A DNA stretch of 8,368 nt, from assembly GCA_003482555.1 (NCBI GenBank), contig DMYQ01000321.1, positions 1 to 8,368 of the forward strand, in the 5' to 3' direction. Both the position numbers and the translations under genes were made by a program. The stretch comes from Janthinobacterium sp. Its GTDB lineage: Bacteria; Pseudomonadota; Gammaproteobacteria; Burkholderiales; Burkholderiaceae_D. The notes below the pieces were generated by a model. It was not told the origin of the DNA. It saw nothing but the letters and a program-made list of their open reading frames with translations, and ran no database searches. This document shows positions 1-6,295 of this stretch, piece after piece (the first letter of the stretch is position 1; every line of letters begins with the position of its first letter).

Positions 1-17
1 AATTCCGCCACGTGGGC
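1..17 (-). tRNA. tRNA-Leu, 5' end only (runs off left edge)
   Basis: Read on the minus strand, the first 17 bases are GCCCACGTGGCGGAATT. This fits the start of a bacterial leucine tRNA: a 7-nt acceptor arm (GCCCACG), U8, G9, and the D-arm start GCGGAATT that continues as GGTAGAC in type II tRNA-Leu genes. A14 is at the expected place. The anticodon is outside the window, so the isoacceptor cannot be named. Two promoter-like elements on the same strand lie just upstream, which supports a stable RNA gene here. The call rests on only 17 bases. Confidence 0.75.
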
Positions 18-38
18 ACTGATACTGCAACTTCTGCT

Positions 39-44
39 ATTATA
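39..44 (-). promoter_or_regulatory. Proximal -10 box for the tRNA-Leu
   Basis: On the minus strand, positions 44 to 39 read TATAAT, a perfect -10 hexamer. A start about 7 nt downstream would lie near position 32 and give a leader of about 15 nt before the tRNA at 17, typical for a tRNA promoter. At 16-18 bp spacing the -35 region is poor (around 61-68, best TGGCGC). It is therefore either a weak or activator-dependent promoter, or a chance box read through from the stronger promoter upstream. Confidence 0.5.
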
Positions 45-158
45 CGGTCTTGGAGAGTTTTGCGCCAGATGAACTTTCGTTCCATGCTGCACATCCACTC
101 TGTTACCGCTTTCCCGTTCGCCAAGGCCTTTGCAGGCTTGTCGCTGCGGGAGACCAGA

Positions 159-213
159 ATTATAGACGAATATCCGCAGATGTCAAAGACCTGCCAAATA
201 TTTTTTTAAAACA
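159..213 (-). promoter_or_regulatory. Consensus sigma70 promoter with UP element, toward tRNA-Leu
   Basis: On the minus strand there is TTGACA (186-181), a 16-bp spacer and TATAAT (164-159): both hexamers match the sigma70 consensus perfectly. Immediately upstream, about 196-213, lies an A/T-rich tract (minus strand TTTTAAAAAAATATTT) at roughly -44 to -61, where an UP element binds the RNA polymerase alpha C-terminal domains. This is the architecture of rRNA and tRNA promoters. The predicted start near 152 gives a leader of about 135 nt before the tRNA, or a separate small RNA. Confidence 0.8.
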
Positions 214-258
214 TCATGCGTTAGGTAAACCGTGCCCACCTCCGTTACACTACGGCCT

Positions 259-320
259 ATCACCGTGTCAATATTGACGGTGACTTCATCGGTCTTTACC
301 CCGTTTGATCACTGTCAATA
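259..320. repeat. Palindrome and imperfect direct repeat upstream of rnr
   Basis: Positions 267-278 form the perfect 12-bp palindrome GTCAATATTGAC. It is flanked by CACCG (261-265) and CGGTG (278-282), so 261-282 is a 20-bp dyad interrupted by a 2-nt bulge. The left part, ATCAC-cg-TGTCAATA at 259-273, recurs as ATCACTGTCAATA at 308-320, identical except for the 2-nt indel. The second copy overlaps the putative rnr promoter. The layout suggests a regulator-binding site, or an RNA hairpin if transcription starts near 258 from TACACT at 246-251. No regulator can be assigned. Confidence 0.5.
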
Positions 321-331
321 ACAACTATAGA
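304..331 (+). promoter_or_regulatory. Candidate rnr promoter, very close to the start codon
   Basis: TTTGAT (304-309), a 16-bp spacer and TATAGA (326-331) make a plausible sigma70 promoter. The predicted transcription start, about 337-339, coincides with the TTG start codon of rnr at 339, so this promoter would give an almost leaderless mRNA. The competing candidate is a -10 TACACT at 246-251 with a weak TTAGGT 19 bp upstream. It would give a leader of about 80 nt containing the palindrome. Sequence alone does not decide between them. Confidence 0.35.
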
Positions 332-338
332 AATACTT

Positions 339-2804
339 TTGAGCCAACATACCCACACCATCCCCAGCCGGGAGGACATTCTCGGCATATTCCGCAGTGT
401 CAAGGCGCCATTAGCCCCGCACGACCTCGCGCAATCCTTGCAAGTGCACGCCGATTCGCTTGACGTCCTGGTTCGTCGCCTGAAGGCGATGGAACGCGAC
501 GGCCAGTTGAAGTCGGACGCCAGCGGCGCCTTCGTGCTGGCCGACCAGAGCGGCTTTATCCTCGGCCGCGTCAGCGCCCACCGCGACGGTTTCGGTTTCG
601 TCATCCCCGATGACGCCAGCGCCGACTTGTTCCTGTCTGAAAAAGAAATGCAGAAAGTGCTGCACGGCGACAAGGTCATGGCGCGCGTCACCGGCACCGA
701 CCGCCGCGGCCGCCTTGAAGGCACCATCGTCGAAGTCGTCAGCCGCGCCAACAGCCACGTCATCGGTCGCCTGATCAACGACAATGGCGTCTGGGTCGTG
801 GCGCCGGAAGACCAGCGCATCGGCCAGGACATCCGCGTCGAAGGCTCGCCCGGCAAGGCCGTCGCCGGCCAGATCGTCAGCGTCAAATTGACGGAGCAAC
901 CGTCGCGCTTCAAGCAGCCGGTCGGCCGCATCGTTGAAGTGCTGGGCGCGCTGGACGACCCCGGCATGGAAATCGAAATCGCCGTGCGCAAGTTCGGCGT
1001 GCCGCACATCTTTTCGGCCGCCGCGCTGAAGCAGGCCGCCAAGCTGCCGAGCGAAGTCAAGGACGCCGACCTGAGCGCGCGCATCGACTTGCGCGACGTG
1101 CCCATGGTCACCATCGATGGCGAAGACGCGCGCGACTTCGATGACGCCGTGTATTGCGAGCCGGTCAAGGTGGGACGCGCCAATTGCTTCCGCCTGATCG
1201 TCGCGATCGCCGACGTCAGCCATTACGTCAAGCCGAACGAGGCGCTCGACATCGACGCGCTCGAACGCAGCACCTCGGTGTATTTCCCGCGCCGCGTCAT
1301 TCCCATGCTGCCGGAAAAACTCTCGAACGGCCTGTGCTCGCTGAACCCCGGCGTCGACCGCCTGACCCTGGTGTGCGACGCCGTCATCACCGACAAGGGT
1401 GACATCAAGGCTTACCAGTTTTACCCGGCCGTGATCCATTCGGCCGCGCGCATGACGTACACGGAAGTGGCCGAGATCCTCGGCAACACCAACGGCCCCG
1501 AGGCCGCGCGCCGTCCGCACATCGTGCCGCACCTGCAAAACCTGAACAATGTCTACCTGGCCCTGCTGAAGGCGCGCAGCGAGCGCGGTGCGATCGACTT
1601 CGAGACCACCGAGACTTACATCGTCTGCAATGCCGTCGGCAAGATCGAAAAGATCATCCCGCGCACCCGCAACGAAGCCCACAAGATCATCGAGGAATGC
1701 ATGTTGGCCGCCAATGTGTGCGCGGCCGATCTGCTGCTGCGCCACAAGCATCCCGGCACTTACCGCATCCACGCCAGCCCGACCAAGGAAAAGCTGACCC
1801 AGGTGCGCACCTTCCTCAAGCAGGTCGGTTTGAACCTGACGGGCGGCGACACGCCATCGGCTTCCGATTACCAGGCCTTGATGAAGCAGGTGAAAGTGCG
1901 TCCCGACGCGGCCCTGCTGCAAACGATGTTGCTGCGCTCCATGCAGCAAGCGGTCTACAGCCCGGACAATATCGGCCACTTCGGTCTGGCGTATGAGGCG
2001 TATGCCCACTTCACCAGCCCGATCCGCCGCTATCCCGACTTGCTGACGCACCGCGCCATCAAGGCCATCTTGCTGGGCAAGCGTTACGAGCCGAAGATCG
2101 GCGACACCAGCGTGCTCAACACGAACGTGTCGAACGCCACCCGCAAGCAACAAGCCAAGGACAAGGTCGAAGGCAAGCAAAAACCGGCTGGCGATTTGAC
2201 GGTCTGGGATGCGCTGGGCGTGCATTGCTCGGCCAACGAACGGCGCGCCGACGAAGCCTCGCGCGACGTGGAAGCCTGGCTCAAGTGCTATTTCATGCAA
2301 GACAAGCTGGGCGAGGAATTCACCGGCATGATCACCGGCGTGACCACCTTCGGCATTTTCGTCCAGCTCGACACCTTGTTCGTCGAAGGTCTGGTGCATG
2401 TCACCGAACTGGGCACCGACTACTTCCAGTACGACGACGCGCGCCATGAATTGCGCGGCGAACGCAGCGGCAAGCGCTACCAGTTGACCGACCGGGTTAC
2501 CGTGCAAGTGGCGCGGGTCGACCTGGAAACGCGCAAGATCGACTTGCGCCTGGTGCTGGAAGCGGGCGAAGAGCCGCTCGACGACGGCGCCAAGCGGGGC
2601 GGCAGGGGCGGCAAGGGCGCGGGCATGGTCAAGCCGGGGCCGAGCACCCAGTCGCGCCACGAAATCAAGGATGGCGGCGGTGGACGTTCCGGCAAGGCCA
2701 AGTCGGGCGGCGGCAAGCGCGCCAAGTCGGGCGCCCCGAGCGCGCCGGCGGCGCCACCACACACAGCAAAAACTGTTTCAAAAACAAGCAAGAAGAAGCG
2801 ATAA
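339..2804 (+). CDS. rnr: Ribonuclease R (RNB-family 3'-5' exoribonuclease)
   Basis: RNase R degrades RNA processively from the 3' end, including structured RNA, and acts in mRNA/rRNA turnover and trans-translation. The 821-aa protein has the family order: N-terminal winged helix (about 8-65), two cold-shock domains (about 70-240), RNB catalytic domain (about 249-577), S1 domain (about 658-738) and a basic Gly/Lys/Arg tail (about 745-821). The catalytic Asp cluster is visible as TIDGEDARDFDD, with D260, D266, D268 and D269, and the RNB motif TSPIRRYPDL lies at 559-568. Between the RNB and S1 domains, about 580-622, is a Lys-rich stretch longer than in E. coli. TTG at 339 is chosen because a stop lies in frame at 306, no ATG occurs before M51, and the N-terminus (MSQ...IPSRE) matches E. 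coli RNase R. No Shine-Dalgarno precedes it. rlmB follows after 3 bp. Confidence 0.97.
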   Translation: MSQHTHTIPSREDILGIFRSVKAPLAPHDLAQSLQVHADSLDVLVRRLKAMERDGQLKSDASGAFVLADQSGFILGRVSAHRDGFGFVIPDDASADLFLSEKEMQKVLHGDKVMARVTGTDRRGRLEGTIVEVVSRANSHVIGRLINDNGVWVVAPEDQRIGQDIRVEGSPGKAVAGQIVSVKLTEQPSRFKQPVGRIVEVLGALDDPGMEIEIAVRKFGVPHIFSAAALKQAAKLPSEVKDADLSARIDLRDVPMVTIDGEDARDFDDAVYCEPVKVGRANCFRLIVAIADVSHYVKPNEALDIDALERSTSVYFPRRVIPMLPEKLSNGLCSLNPGVDRLTLVCDAVITDKGDIKAYQFYPAVIHSAARMTYTEVAEILGNTNGPEAARRPHIVPHLQNLNNVYLALLKARSERGAIDFETTETYIVCNAVGKIEKIIPRTRNEAHKIIEECMLAANVCAADLLLRHKHPGTYRIHASPTKEKLTQVRTFLKQVGLNLTGGDTPSASDYQALMKQVKVRPDAALLQTMLLRSMQQAVYSPDNIGHFGLAYEAYAHFTSPIRRYPDLLTHRAIKAILLGKRYEPKIGDTSVLNTNVSNATRKQQAKDKVEGKQKPAGDLTVWDALGVHCSANERRADEASRDVEAWLKCYFMQDKLGEEFTGMITGVTTFGIFVQLDTLFVEGLVHVTELGTDYFQYDDARHELRGERSGKRYQLTDRVTVQVARVDLETRKIDLRLVLEAGEEPLDDGAKRGGRGGKGAGMVKPGPSTQSRHEIKDGGGGRSGKAKSGGGKRAKSGAPSAPAAPPHTAKTVSKTSKKKR

Positions 2805-2807
2805 GAC

Positions 2808-3554
2808 ATGAAGAATAAAATGATTTTCGGGTTCCACGCGGTGACCTCGCGTTTGCGTCACGAGGCCGCATCGGTGGAAGAGATTTTTGTCGATGCGAGC
2901 CGGGTTGACCGCCGCATGCAAGACATGGTCGCGGCGGCCAAGGCGGCCGGCGTGCGCGTCATGCCGGTCGATTCCGCCCGTCTGGACAAGATCGTCGGCA
3001 CCCGCCGCCACCAGGGCGTGATCGCCTTCGCCTCGGAACTGGCGCTGGCGCGCAACCTCGACGAGCTGCTCGACGCGATCGACGGCCCGCCGCTGCTGCT
3101 GGTACTCGACGGCATCACCGATCCGCACAATCTGGGCGCCTGCCTGCGCGTGGCCGACGGTGTCGGTGCCCACGCGGTGATCGTGCCGAAGGATCGCGCG
3201 GTCGGCTTGAACGCCACCGCCGCCAAGGTCGCCAGCGGCGCCGCCGAGACCGTGCCTTACATCACGGTGACGAACCTGGCGCGCACCATGCGCGAATTGA
3301 AGGAGCGCGACATCTGGCTGATCGGCATGTCCGACGACGGCGACAAGGGCCTGTATGAAGGCGACTTCACGGGCCCGACGGCGCTGGTGATGGGCTCGGA
3401 AGGCGAGGGCATGCGCCGTTTGACGCGCGACACCTGCGACATCCTGGTCAGCATTCCGATGTTCGGTTCGGTTGAAAGCTTGAACGTCTCGGTTGCCGCC
3501 GGCGTCTGTCTGTACGAGGCGCGCCGCCAGCGCCTGGCCAAAGAACCCGCGTAA
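2808..3554 (+). CDS. rlmB: 23S rRNA (guanosine-2'-O)-methyltransferase RlmB (SPOUT)
   Basis: RlmB methylates the ribose of G2251 in the 23S rRNA P loop using S-adenosylmethionine. The 248-aa protein, the usual length, has an N-terminal substrate-binding domain (about 1-76) and a C-terminal SPOUT trefoil-knot domain (about 95-245). The three SPOUT motifs are visible: DPHNLGACLR (105-114, with N108 and R114), VMGSEGEGM (194-202, with E198) and IPMFGSVESLNVSVA (216-230, with S224 and N226). They fall at the same positions as the conserved E. coli residues. The ATG lies 3 bp behind the rnr stop, with only a weak AAGAAG upstream, so it is probably co-transcribed and perhaps coupled. A second in-frame ATG four codons later (2820) is possible. 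TrmH is a less likely alternative given the length and strong RlmB match. Confidence 0.95.
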   Translation: MKNKMIFGFHAVTSRLRHEAASVEEIFVDASRVDRRMQDMVAAAKAAGVRVMPVDSARLDKIVGTRRHQGVIAFASELALARNLDELLDAIDGPPLLLVLDGITDPHNLGACLRVADGVGAHAVIVPKDRAVGLNATAAKVASGAAETVPYITVTNLARTMRELKERDIWLIGMSDDGDKGLYEGDFTGPTALVMGSEGEGMRRLTRDTCDILVSIPMFGSVESLNVSVAAGVCLYEARRQRLAKEPA

Positions 3555-3731
3555 ACCCGCAGCGTATCCCTTCGTGTCCCGGATCTCCGTCCGGGGCGGC
3601 CTTGGCGCGCACCGCCTCGGCGCCGCCCTGGCGGACACCGCCTTGGCGCGGCGGCCGGCAAATCGCCGCGCTTCCAACGGCTTGCGTGGGAATAAGCTAA
3701 CATCATCGTTTCAGCTTCCCTTTCGAGTCCT
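3555..3731 (+). promoter_or_regulatory. rlmB-cysE intergenic region with GC-rich repeats and a possible weak promoter
   Basis: This 177-bp gap holds a 6-bp GC stem (CCCGGA 3578-3583 / TCCGGG 3590-3595) without a U-tract, so it is not a standard intrinsic terminator. An 11-bp direct repeat GCCTTGGCGCG occurs at 3599-3609 and 3640-3650, and the related units CACCGCCTCGGCGCCG and CACCGCCTTGGCGCGG lie 27 bp apart (from 3610 and 3637). The end is less GC-rich; TTCCAA (3672-3677) with AATAAGCTAACAT (3691-3703) could be a weak cysE promoter, but no good hexamer pair is evident. Confidence 0.3.
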
Positions 3732-4475
3732 ATGTTCCACAATTTCCGTGAAGACATCAACAGCATCATCGAACGCGATCCCGCCGCCCGCAACGCCTGG
3801 GAAGTGATGACCTGTTATCCCGGTTTTCAGGCAATCGTCATGCACCGCCGCGCGCGCTGGTGCTGGACGCATGGCTTGAAGTGGGTGGGGCGCTTCATTT
3901 CCTATCTGGCCCGCATCGTCACCGGCATCGAGATCCATCCCGGCGCCACCCTGGGACGGCGCGTCTTCATCGACCACGGCTTCGGCGTCGTCATCGGCGA
4001 GACCGCCGTGGTGGGCGACGATTGCACGATCTACCAGGGCGTGACCCTGGGCGGCACCTCGCTGCACAGCGGCCTGAAACGGCATCCGACCCTGGAGCGC
4101 GGCGTCATCATCGGCGCCGGCGCCAAGGTCCTGGGCAGCTTCACCATCGGCGAGTATGCGAAGGTGGGCTCCAACGCGGTGCTGCTGAAGGCGGTGCCGG
4201 CGGGCGCGACGGCGGTCGGCAACCCGGCCCACATCGTTGTCAAGGAAGCCCAGGCGCGCGAAGCCAGCGCGCACCTGTTTTCGGCTTACGGCGTCACCCC
4301 GAACGGCGACGACCCGCTGTCGAAAGCCCTGCACGGCTTGATCAACCACGCCGTGATGCAGGAGCAGCAGATCGAACGCATCGTCGCCACCCTGAAGAAG
4401 GCCGGCATCGCCTGCCAGGCTCTGCAAGAGTGTGATAAATTCGATTCCGTGCAATTGAACAAATTAGTCGATTAA
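3732..4475 (+). CDS. cysE: Serine O-acetyltransferase (short CysE/EpsC type)
   Basis: This enzyme acetylates L-serine with acetyl-CoA to O-acetyl-L-serine, the first step of cysteine synthesis in the cytoplasm. The 247-aa protein has a short helical N-terminal part (1-65), a left-handed beta-helix of hexapeptide repeats (about 66-170) and an unusual helical tail of about 75 residues. Expected catalytic histidines are in IDHGFG (H82) and KRHP (H118); GIEIHPGA (65-72) and GNPAHIV (163-169) are family signatures. It is shorter at the N-terminus than the E. coli 273-aa enzyme, and it ends in KLVD rather than the C-terminal Ile that docks into CysK there. The Shine-Dalgarno before ATG 3732 is poor. 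yceH follows with 8 bp between them, so the two are probably co-transcribed. Confidence 0.93.
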   Translation: MFHNFREDINSIIERDPAARNAWEVMTCYPGFQAIVMHRRARWCWTHGLKWVGRFISYLARIVTGIEIHPGATLGRRVFIDHGFGVVIGETAVVGDDCTIYQGVTLGGTSLHSGLKRHPTLERGVIIGAGAKVLGSFTIGEYAKVGSNAVLLKAVPAGATAVGNPAHIVVKEAQAREASAHLFSAYGVTPNGDDPLSKALHGLINHAVMQEQQIERIVATLKKAGIACQALQECDKFDSVQLNKLVD

Positions 4476-4483
4476 GGAAGCGC

Positions 4484-5182
4484 ATGAATACGGAATTGGC
4501 AGCAAGCGACAAGGGGCCGGAAGGCGCGGCCCTGCTGGATTTGTTTGAAATCCGCGTGCTGGCGGTGCTGGCCGAGAAGGAAGCGCTGACGCCGGACAAT
4601 TATCCGCTGTCCCTGAACGCCATCACCAACGGCTGCAACCAGCTCTCCAGCCGCGATCCCGTGATGGCGCTGTCGGAAGAGACGGTGGCCGAAGTCTTGC
4701 AGCGTCTGATGCAGCGCAAGTTCGTCAACGGCATCACGCAGGCGGGCGCGCGCGTGACCAAGTACGAGCATCGCATGCGCATCAAATGGTCGCTGGAGCA
4801 AGACAAGCTGGCGATCTTGACGATACTGATGTTGCGCGGCCTGCAGACGGCCGGCGAAATCCGCACCCGCAGCGGGCGTTTGCACGAATTCAAGTCGGTG
4901 GCCGACGTCGAGCTGGGCTTGCAATTTTTGATCGACAAGTATCCGCCGCTGGTGGCGCGCCTGGAACGGGCTCCCGGCAGCAAGGAGCCGCGCTACGGGC
5001 AATTGCTGTCCGGCGAAGAGGCGCTGGCGCGCCAGGAAACGGCGGCCGGCTTTTCCGGCACCGTGTCGGCGCCGCAGCAGGGTGGACGCATCGCCCAGCT
5101 GGAAGAGGAAGTGCGGCAATTGCGCCAGGATTTCGATGGCCTGGCCGCGCAATTCGAGGCCTTCAAGAAGCAATTCGAATAA
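4484..5182 (+). CDS. yceH: YceH family protein (DUF480), function unknown
   Basis: The protein matches the conserved DUF480/YceH family, whose biochemical role is not established. The 232-aa sequence contains two winged-helix-like modules. The family signature runs from FEIRVLAVLAEKE (21-33) through TPDNYPLSLNAITNGCNQ (36-53), SRDPV (56-60) and RVTKYEHR (90-97) to LILMLRG-like ILTILMLRGLQTAGEIRTRS (111-130). A C-terminal heptad-like segment (about 203-232, AQLEEEVRQLRQDF) should form a coiled coil, suggesting self-association. A Gly/Pro-rich linker precedes it. The ATG has a good Shine-Dalgarno, AAGGAAG at 4474-4480, which overlaps the cysE stop codon, so translation is probably coupled to cysE. 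A terminator closes the transcript 33 bp downstream. DNA binding is only an inference from the fold. Confidence 0.9.
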   Translation: MNTELAASDKGPEGAALLDLFEIRVLAVLAEKEALTPDNYPLSLNAITNGCNQLSSRDPVMALSEETVAEVLQRLMQRKFVNGITQAGARVTKYEHRMRIKWSLEQDKLAILTILMLRGLQTAGEIRTRSGRLHEFKSVADVELGLQFLIDKYPPLVARLERAPGSKEPRYGQLLSGEEALARQETAAGFSGTVSAPQQGGRIAQLEEEVRQLRQDFDGLAAQFEAFKKQFE

Positions 5183-5214
5183 GCCGACGGTCAATTCGCC
5201 GAAAGCATCCGCGG

Positions 5215-5259
5215 AAGAGCCAATGCCGTTCAGACTCGATTGAACGGCATAGGCTTTTT
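5215..5259 (+). terminator. Rho-independent terminator after yceH
   Basis: A perfect 10-bp stem ATGCCGTTCA (5223-5232) / TGAACGGCAT (5241-5250) with an 8-nt loop is extended, after one A-A mismatch, by AGCC (5218-5221) pairing with GGCT (5252-5255) and A-U pairs. The run TTTTT at 5255-5259 follows directly. This ends the cysE-yceH transcript. Read on the minus strand the same hairpin is followed only by GGCTCTTCC, so it is at best a weak terminator for the convergent ABC operon. Confidence 0.92.
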
Positions 5260-5306
5260 GCGTTGCGGAACCGGGGTGTTTTGGACATTGCGGGCTTGTC
5301 CGCGCT

Positions 5307-5327
5307 GCTTATTCCGCCGCTTATTCC
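5307..5327. repeat. 12-nt tandem repeat at the permease stop codon
   Basis: GCTTATTCC occurs at 5307-5315 and 5319-5327, one 12-nt unit apart. On the minus strand this copies the GAA-TAA end of the permease gene, so a second in-frame TAA (5311-5309) lies four codons after the first (5323-5321). It looks like a small slippage duplication giving tandem stops. Confidence 0.6.
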
Positions 5328-6295
5328 TCGCGCCAGCGGCGCAGCCGGATGGCGACGTAGATCATCGCCGCGCCGGCCGCCGCGCCCAGCCAGACGCCGG
5401 GGCCGGCCAAGGTGAGCCAGGATTGCGTGAAGATGCCGGCGCTGCTGGCGTGCGTGCCGCTGGCGTCGAGCAGCGCGGCCGCGTTGTCGTGGCCGAGCAT
5501 GAACCAGCTGCCCGGCACGGTGCCCAGCAACAGGCGGCCGACGATGTTGTGCATCAACCAGGAAGTGTCCAGGCTGGCACCGAACATCTTGTTGACCCAG
5601 ATCACCATCACGCTAGTGAGCAAGGGCGCGCCCACGGCCCATAGGAAAGCCTTGGAACGGGCCCAGGCCGACACCATCAGCAACCAGCCCACGCTCGGCA
5701 AGGCCCACAGGCAATACACCGGCAGCAAACCCAGGATGCGCAGCGGGGTCAGGTAAAACTCCGCACTGCCGAGCAGGACGCCGTACATGTGGGTGCCTTT
5801 CACGCTCATGGCCAGGCAAGCCATGAGCAGCATCAGCAGCGAGGCGAGGGTGGCCACGGCGATGGTGATGAGCGGCGTCACCAGCAAGGCCAGCGCCGCC
5901 TTGGACAAGACCGTGCCGCCGTCCGACACGGGCAGGGACTTCCAGAACAGCAAGCTGCGGTCGCGTCTTTCCTCGTAGAGCGCGCTCAGCGAATAGAAAA
6001 AGACCAGCACGCCCAGCATCAGGAACAGCGGCGTCGCGCCCGCCATGTAGGTGGCCGCCATGGCGGCGCCGATGGCGGCCTTGTTGGCGGCGATCGTGGC
6101 CGCGCTGAGCGCCGTGTTGAGGACGTTGCCGTCCTCGGCGTGGTAGGCGATGTGCATGTCGTTGGACGACGAACCAAGCACCAGCATGGCGGCAAAAAGC
6201 AGGCTCATGATGGTCGCCACGCACACCGGCGCCCAGAACAGCATGCCCTTGTGTTCCCACATTTCCCGTTTGATCAACCACTTCATCGTTTTCAT
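5321..6295 (-). CDS. ABC-2 type transporter permease
   Basis: This is the membrane half of an ABC transporter; the substrate is unknown. The 324-aa protein has about six hydrophobic segments, near residues 18-41, 87-106, 133-163, 187-210, 215-235 and 295-316. The cytoplasmic stretch LYEERRDRSLLFWKSLPVSD (106-125) is characteristic of ABC-2 permeases found beside YtrA-type GntR regulators. An extracytoplasmic region (about 42-86) separates the first two segments. The start ATG at 6295 overlaps the ATPase stop as ATGA, with AAGGA 8 nt upstream; ATG 6286 is an alternative three codons later. Only one permease is present, so the working transporter is probably two ATPases with two permeases. Export of a peptide or envelope-active compound is an inference from the family. 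Confidence 0.88.
   Translation of the reverse strand: MKTMKWLIKREMWEHKGMLFWAPVCVATIMSLLFAAMLVLGSSSNDMHIAYHAEDGNVLNTALSAATIAANKAAIGAAMAATYMAGATPLFLMLGVLVFFYSLSALYEERRDRSLLFWKSLPVSDGGTVLSKAALALLVTPLITIAVATLASLLMLLMACLAMSVKGTHMYGVLLGSAEFYLTPLRILGLLPVYCLWALPSVGWLLMVSAWARSKAFLWAVGAPLLTSVMVIWVNKMFGASLDTSWLMHNIVGRLLLGTVPGSWFMLGHDNAAALLDASGTHASSAGIFTQSWLTLAGPGVWLGAAAGAAMIYVAIRLRRWREE

Larger units (their letters stand above)
18..338. other. Divergent regulatory region between tRNA-Leu and rnr
   Basis: These 321 bases carry no convincing protein gene. Two short overlapping plus-strand reading frames within 12-277 have no ribosome site or recognisable product and overlap the tRNA promoters. The left half serves the minus-strand tRNA; the right half, about 215-338, serves rnr. 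A further possible minus-strand promoter is TTGACA (271-266), 16 bp, TGTAAC (249-244). A minus-strand transcript from the main promoter would contain a small GAAC-GAAA-GTTC hairpin, a GNRA-type loop, around 78-89. No intrinsic terminator is seen inside. Confidence 0.5.

Noticed and set aside
12..277. Two short plus-strand frames (65 and 75 codons) before rnr
   Set aside because: They have no Shine-Dalgarno or recognisable product, and overlap the tRNA-Leu promoters and UP element.
274..302. TTGACG at 274-279 as a plus-strand -35 for rnr
   Set aside because: No acceptable -10 occurs 15-19 bp downstream (only TTTACC or C-rich bases); the hexamer is explained by the palindrome.
296..1183. A 295-codon minus-strand frame covering the start of rnr
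   Set aside because: It is Ser/Thr/Arg-rich with no known motif, has no ribosome site, and is another shadow of rnr.
411..2762. A 783-codon open frame antisense to rnr on the minus strand
   Set aside because: It mirrors a high-GC coding region whose G/C third positions suppress stops on the opposite strand. The translation is rich in Ala, Arg, His, Gly and Val with no recognisable domain, and rnr is unambiguous.
2778..3677. A 299-codon minus-strand frame opposite rlmB
   Set aside because: A shadow of the well-supported rlmB gene, with His/Arg/Ala-rich composition and no family resemblance.
5215..5259. The yceH terminator acting as an equally strong bidirectional terminator
   Set aside because: On the minus strand the stem is followed by GGCTCTTCC rather than a U-tract, so efficient termination of the ABC operon here is not supported.
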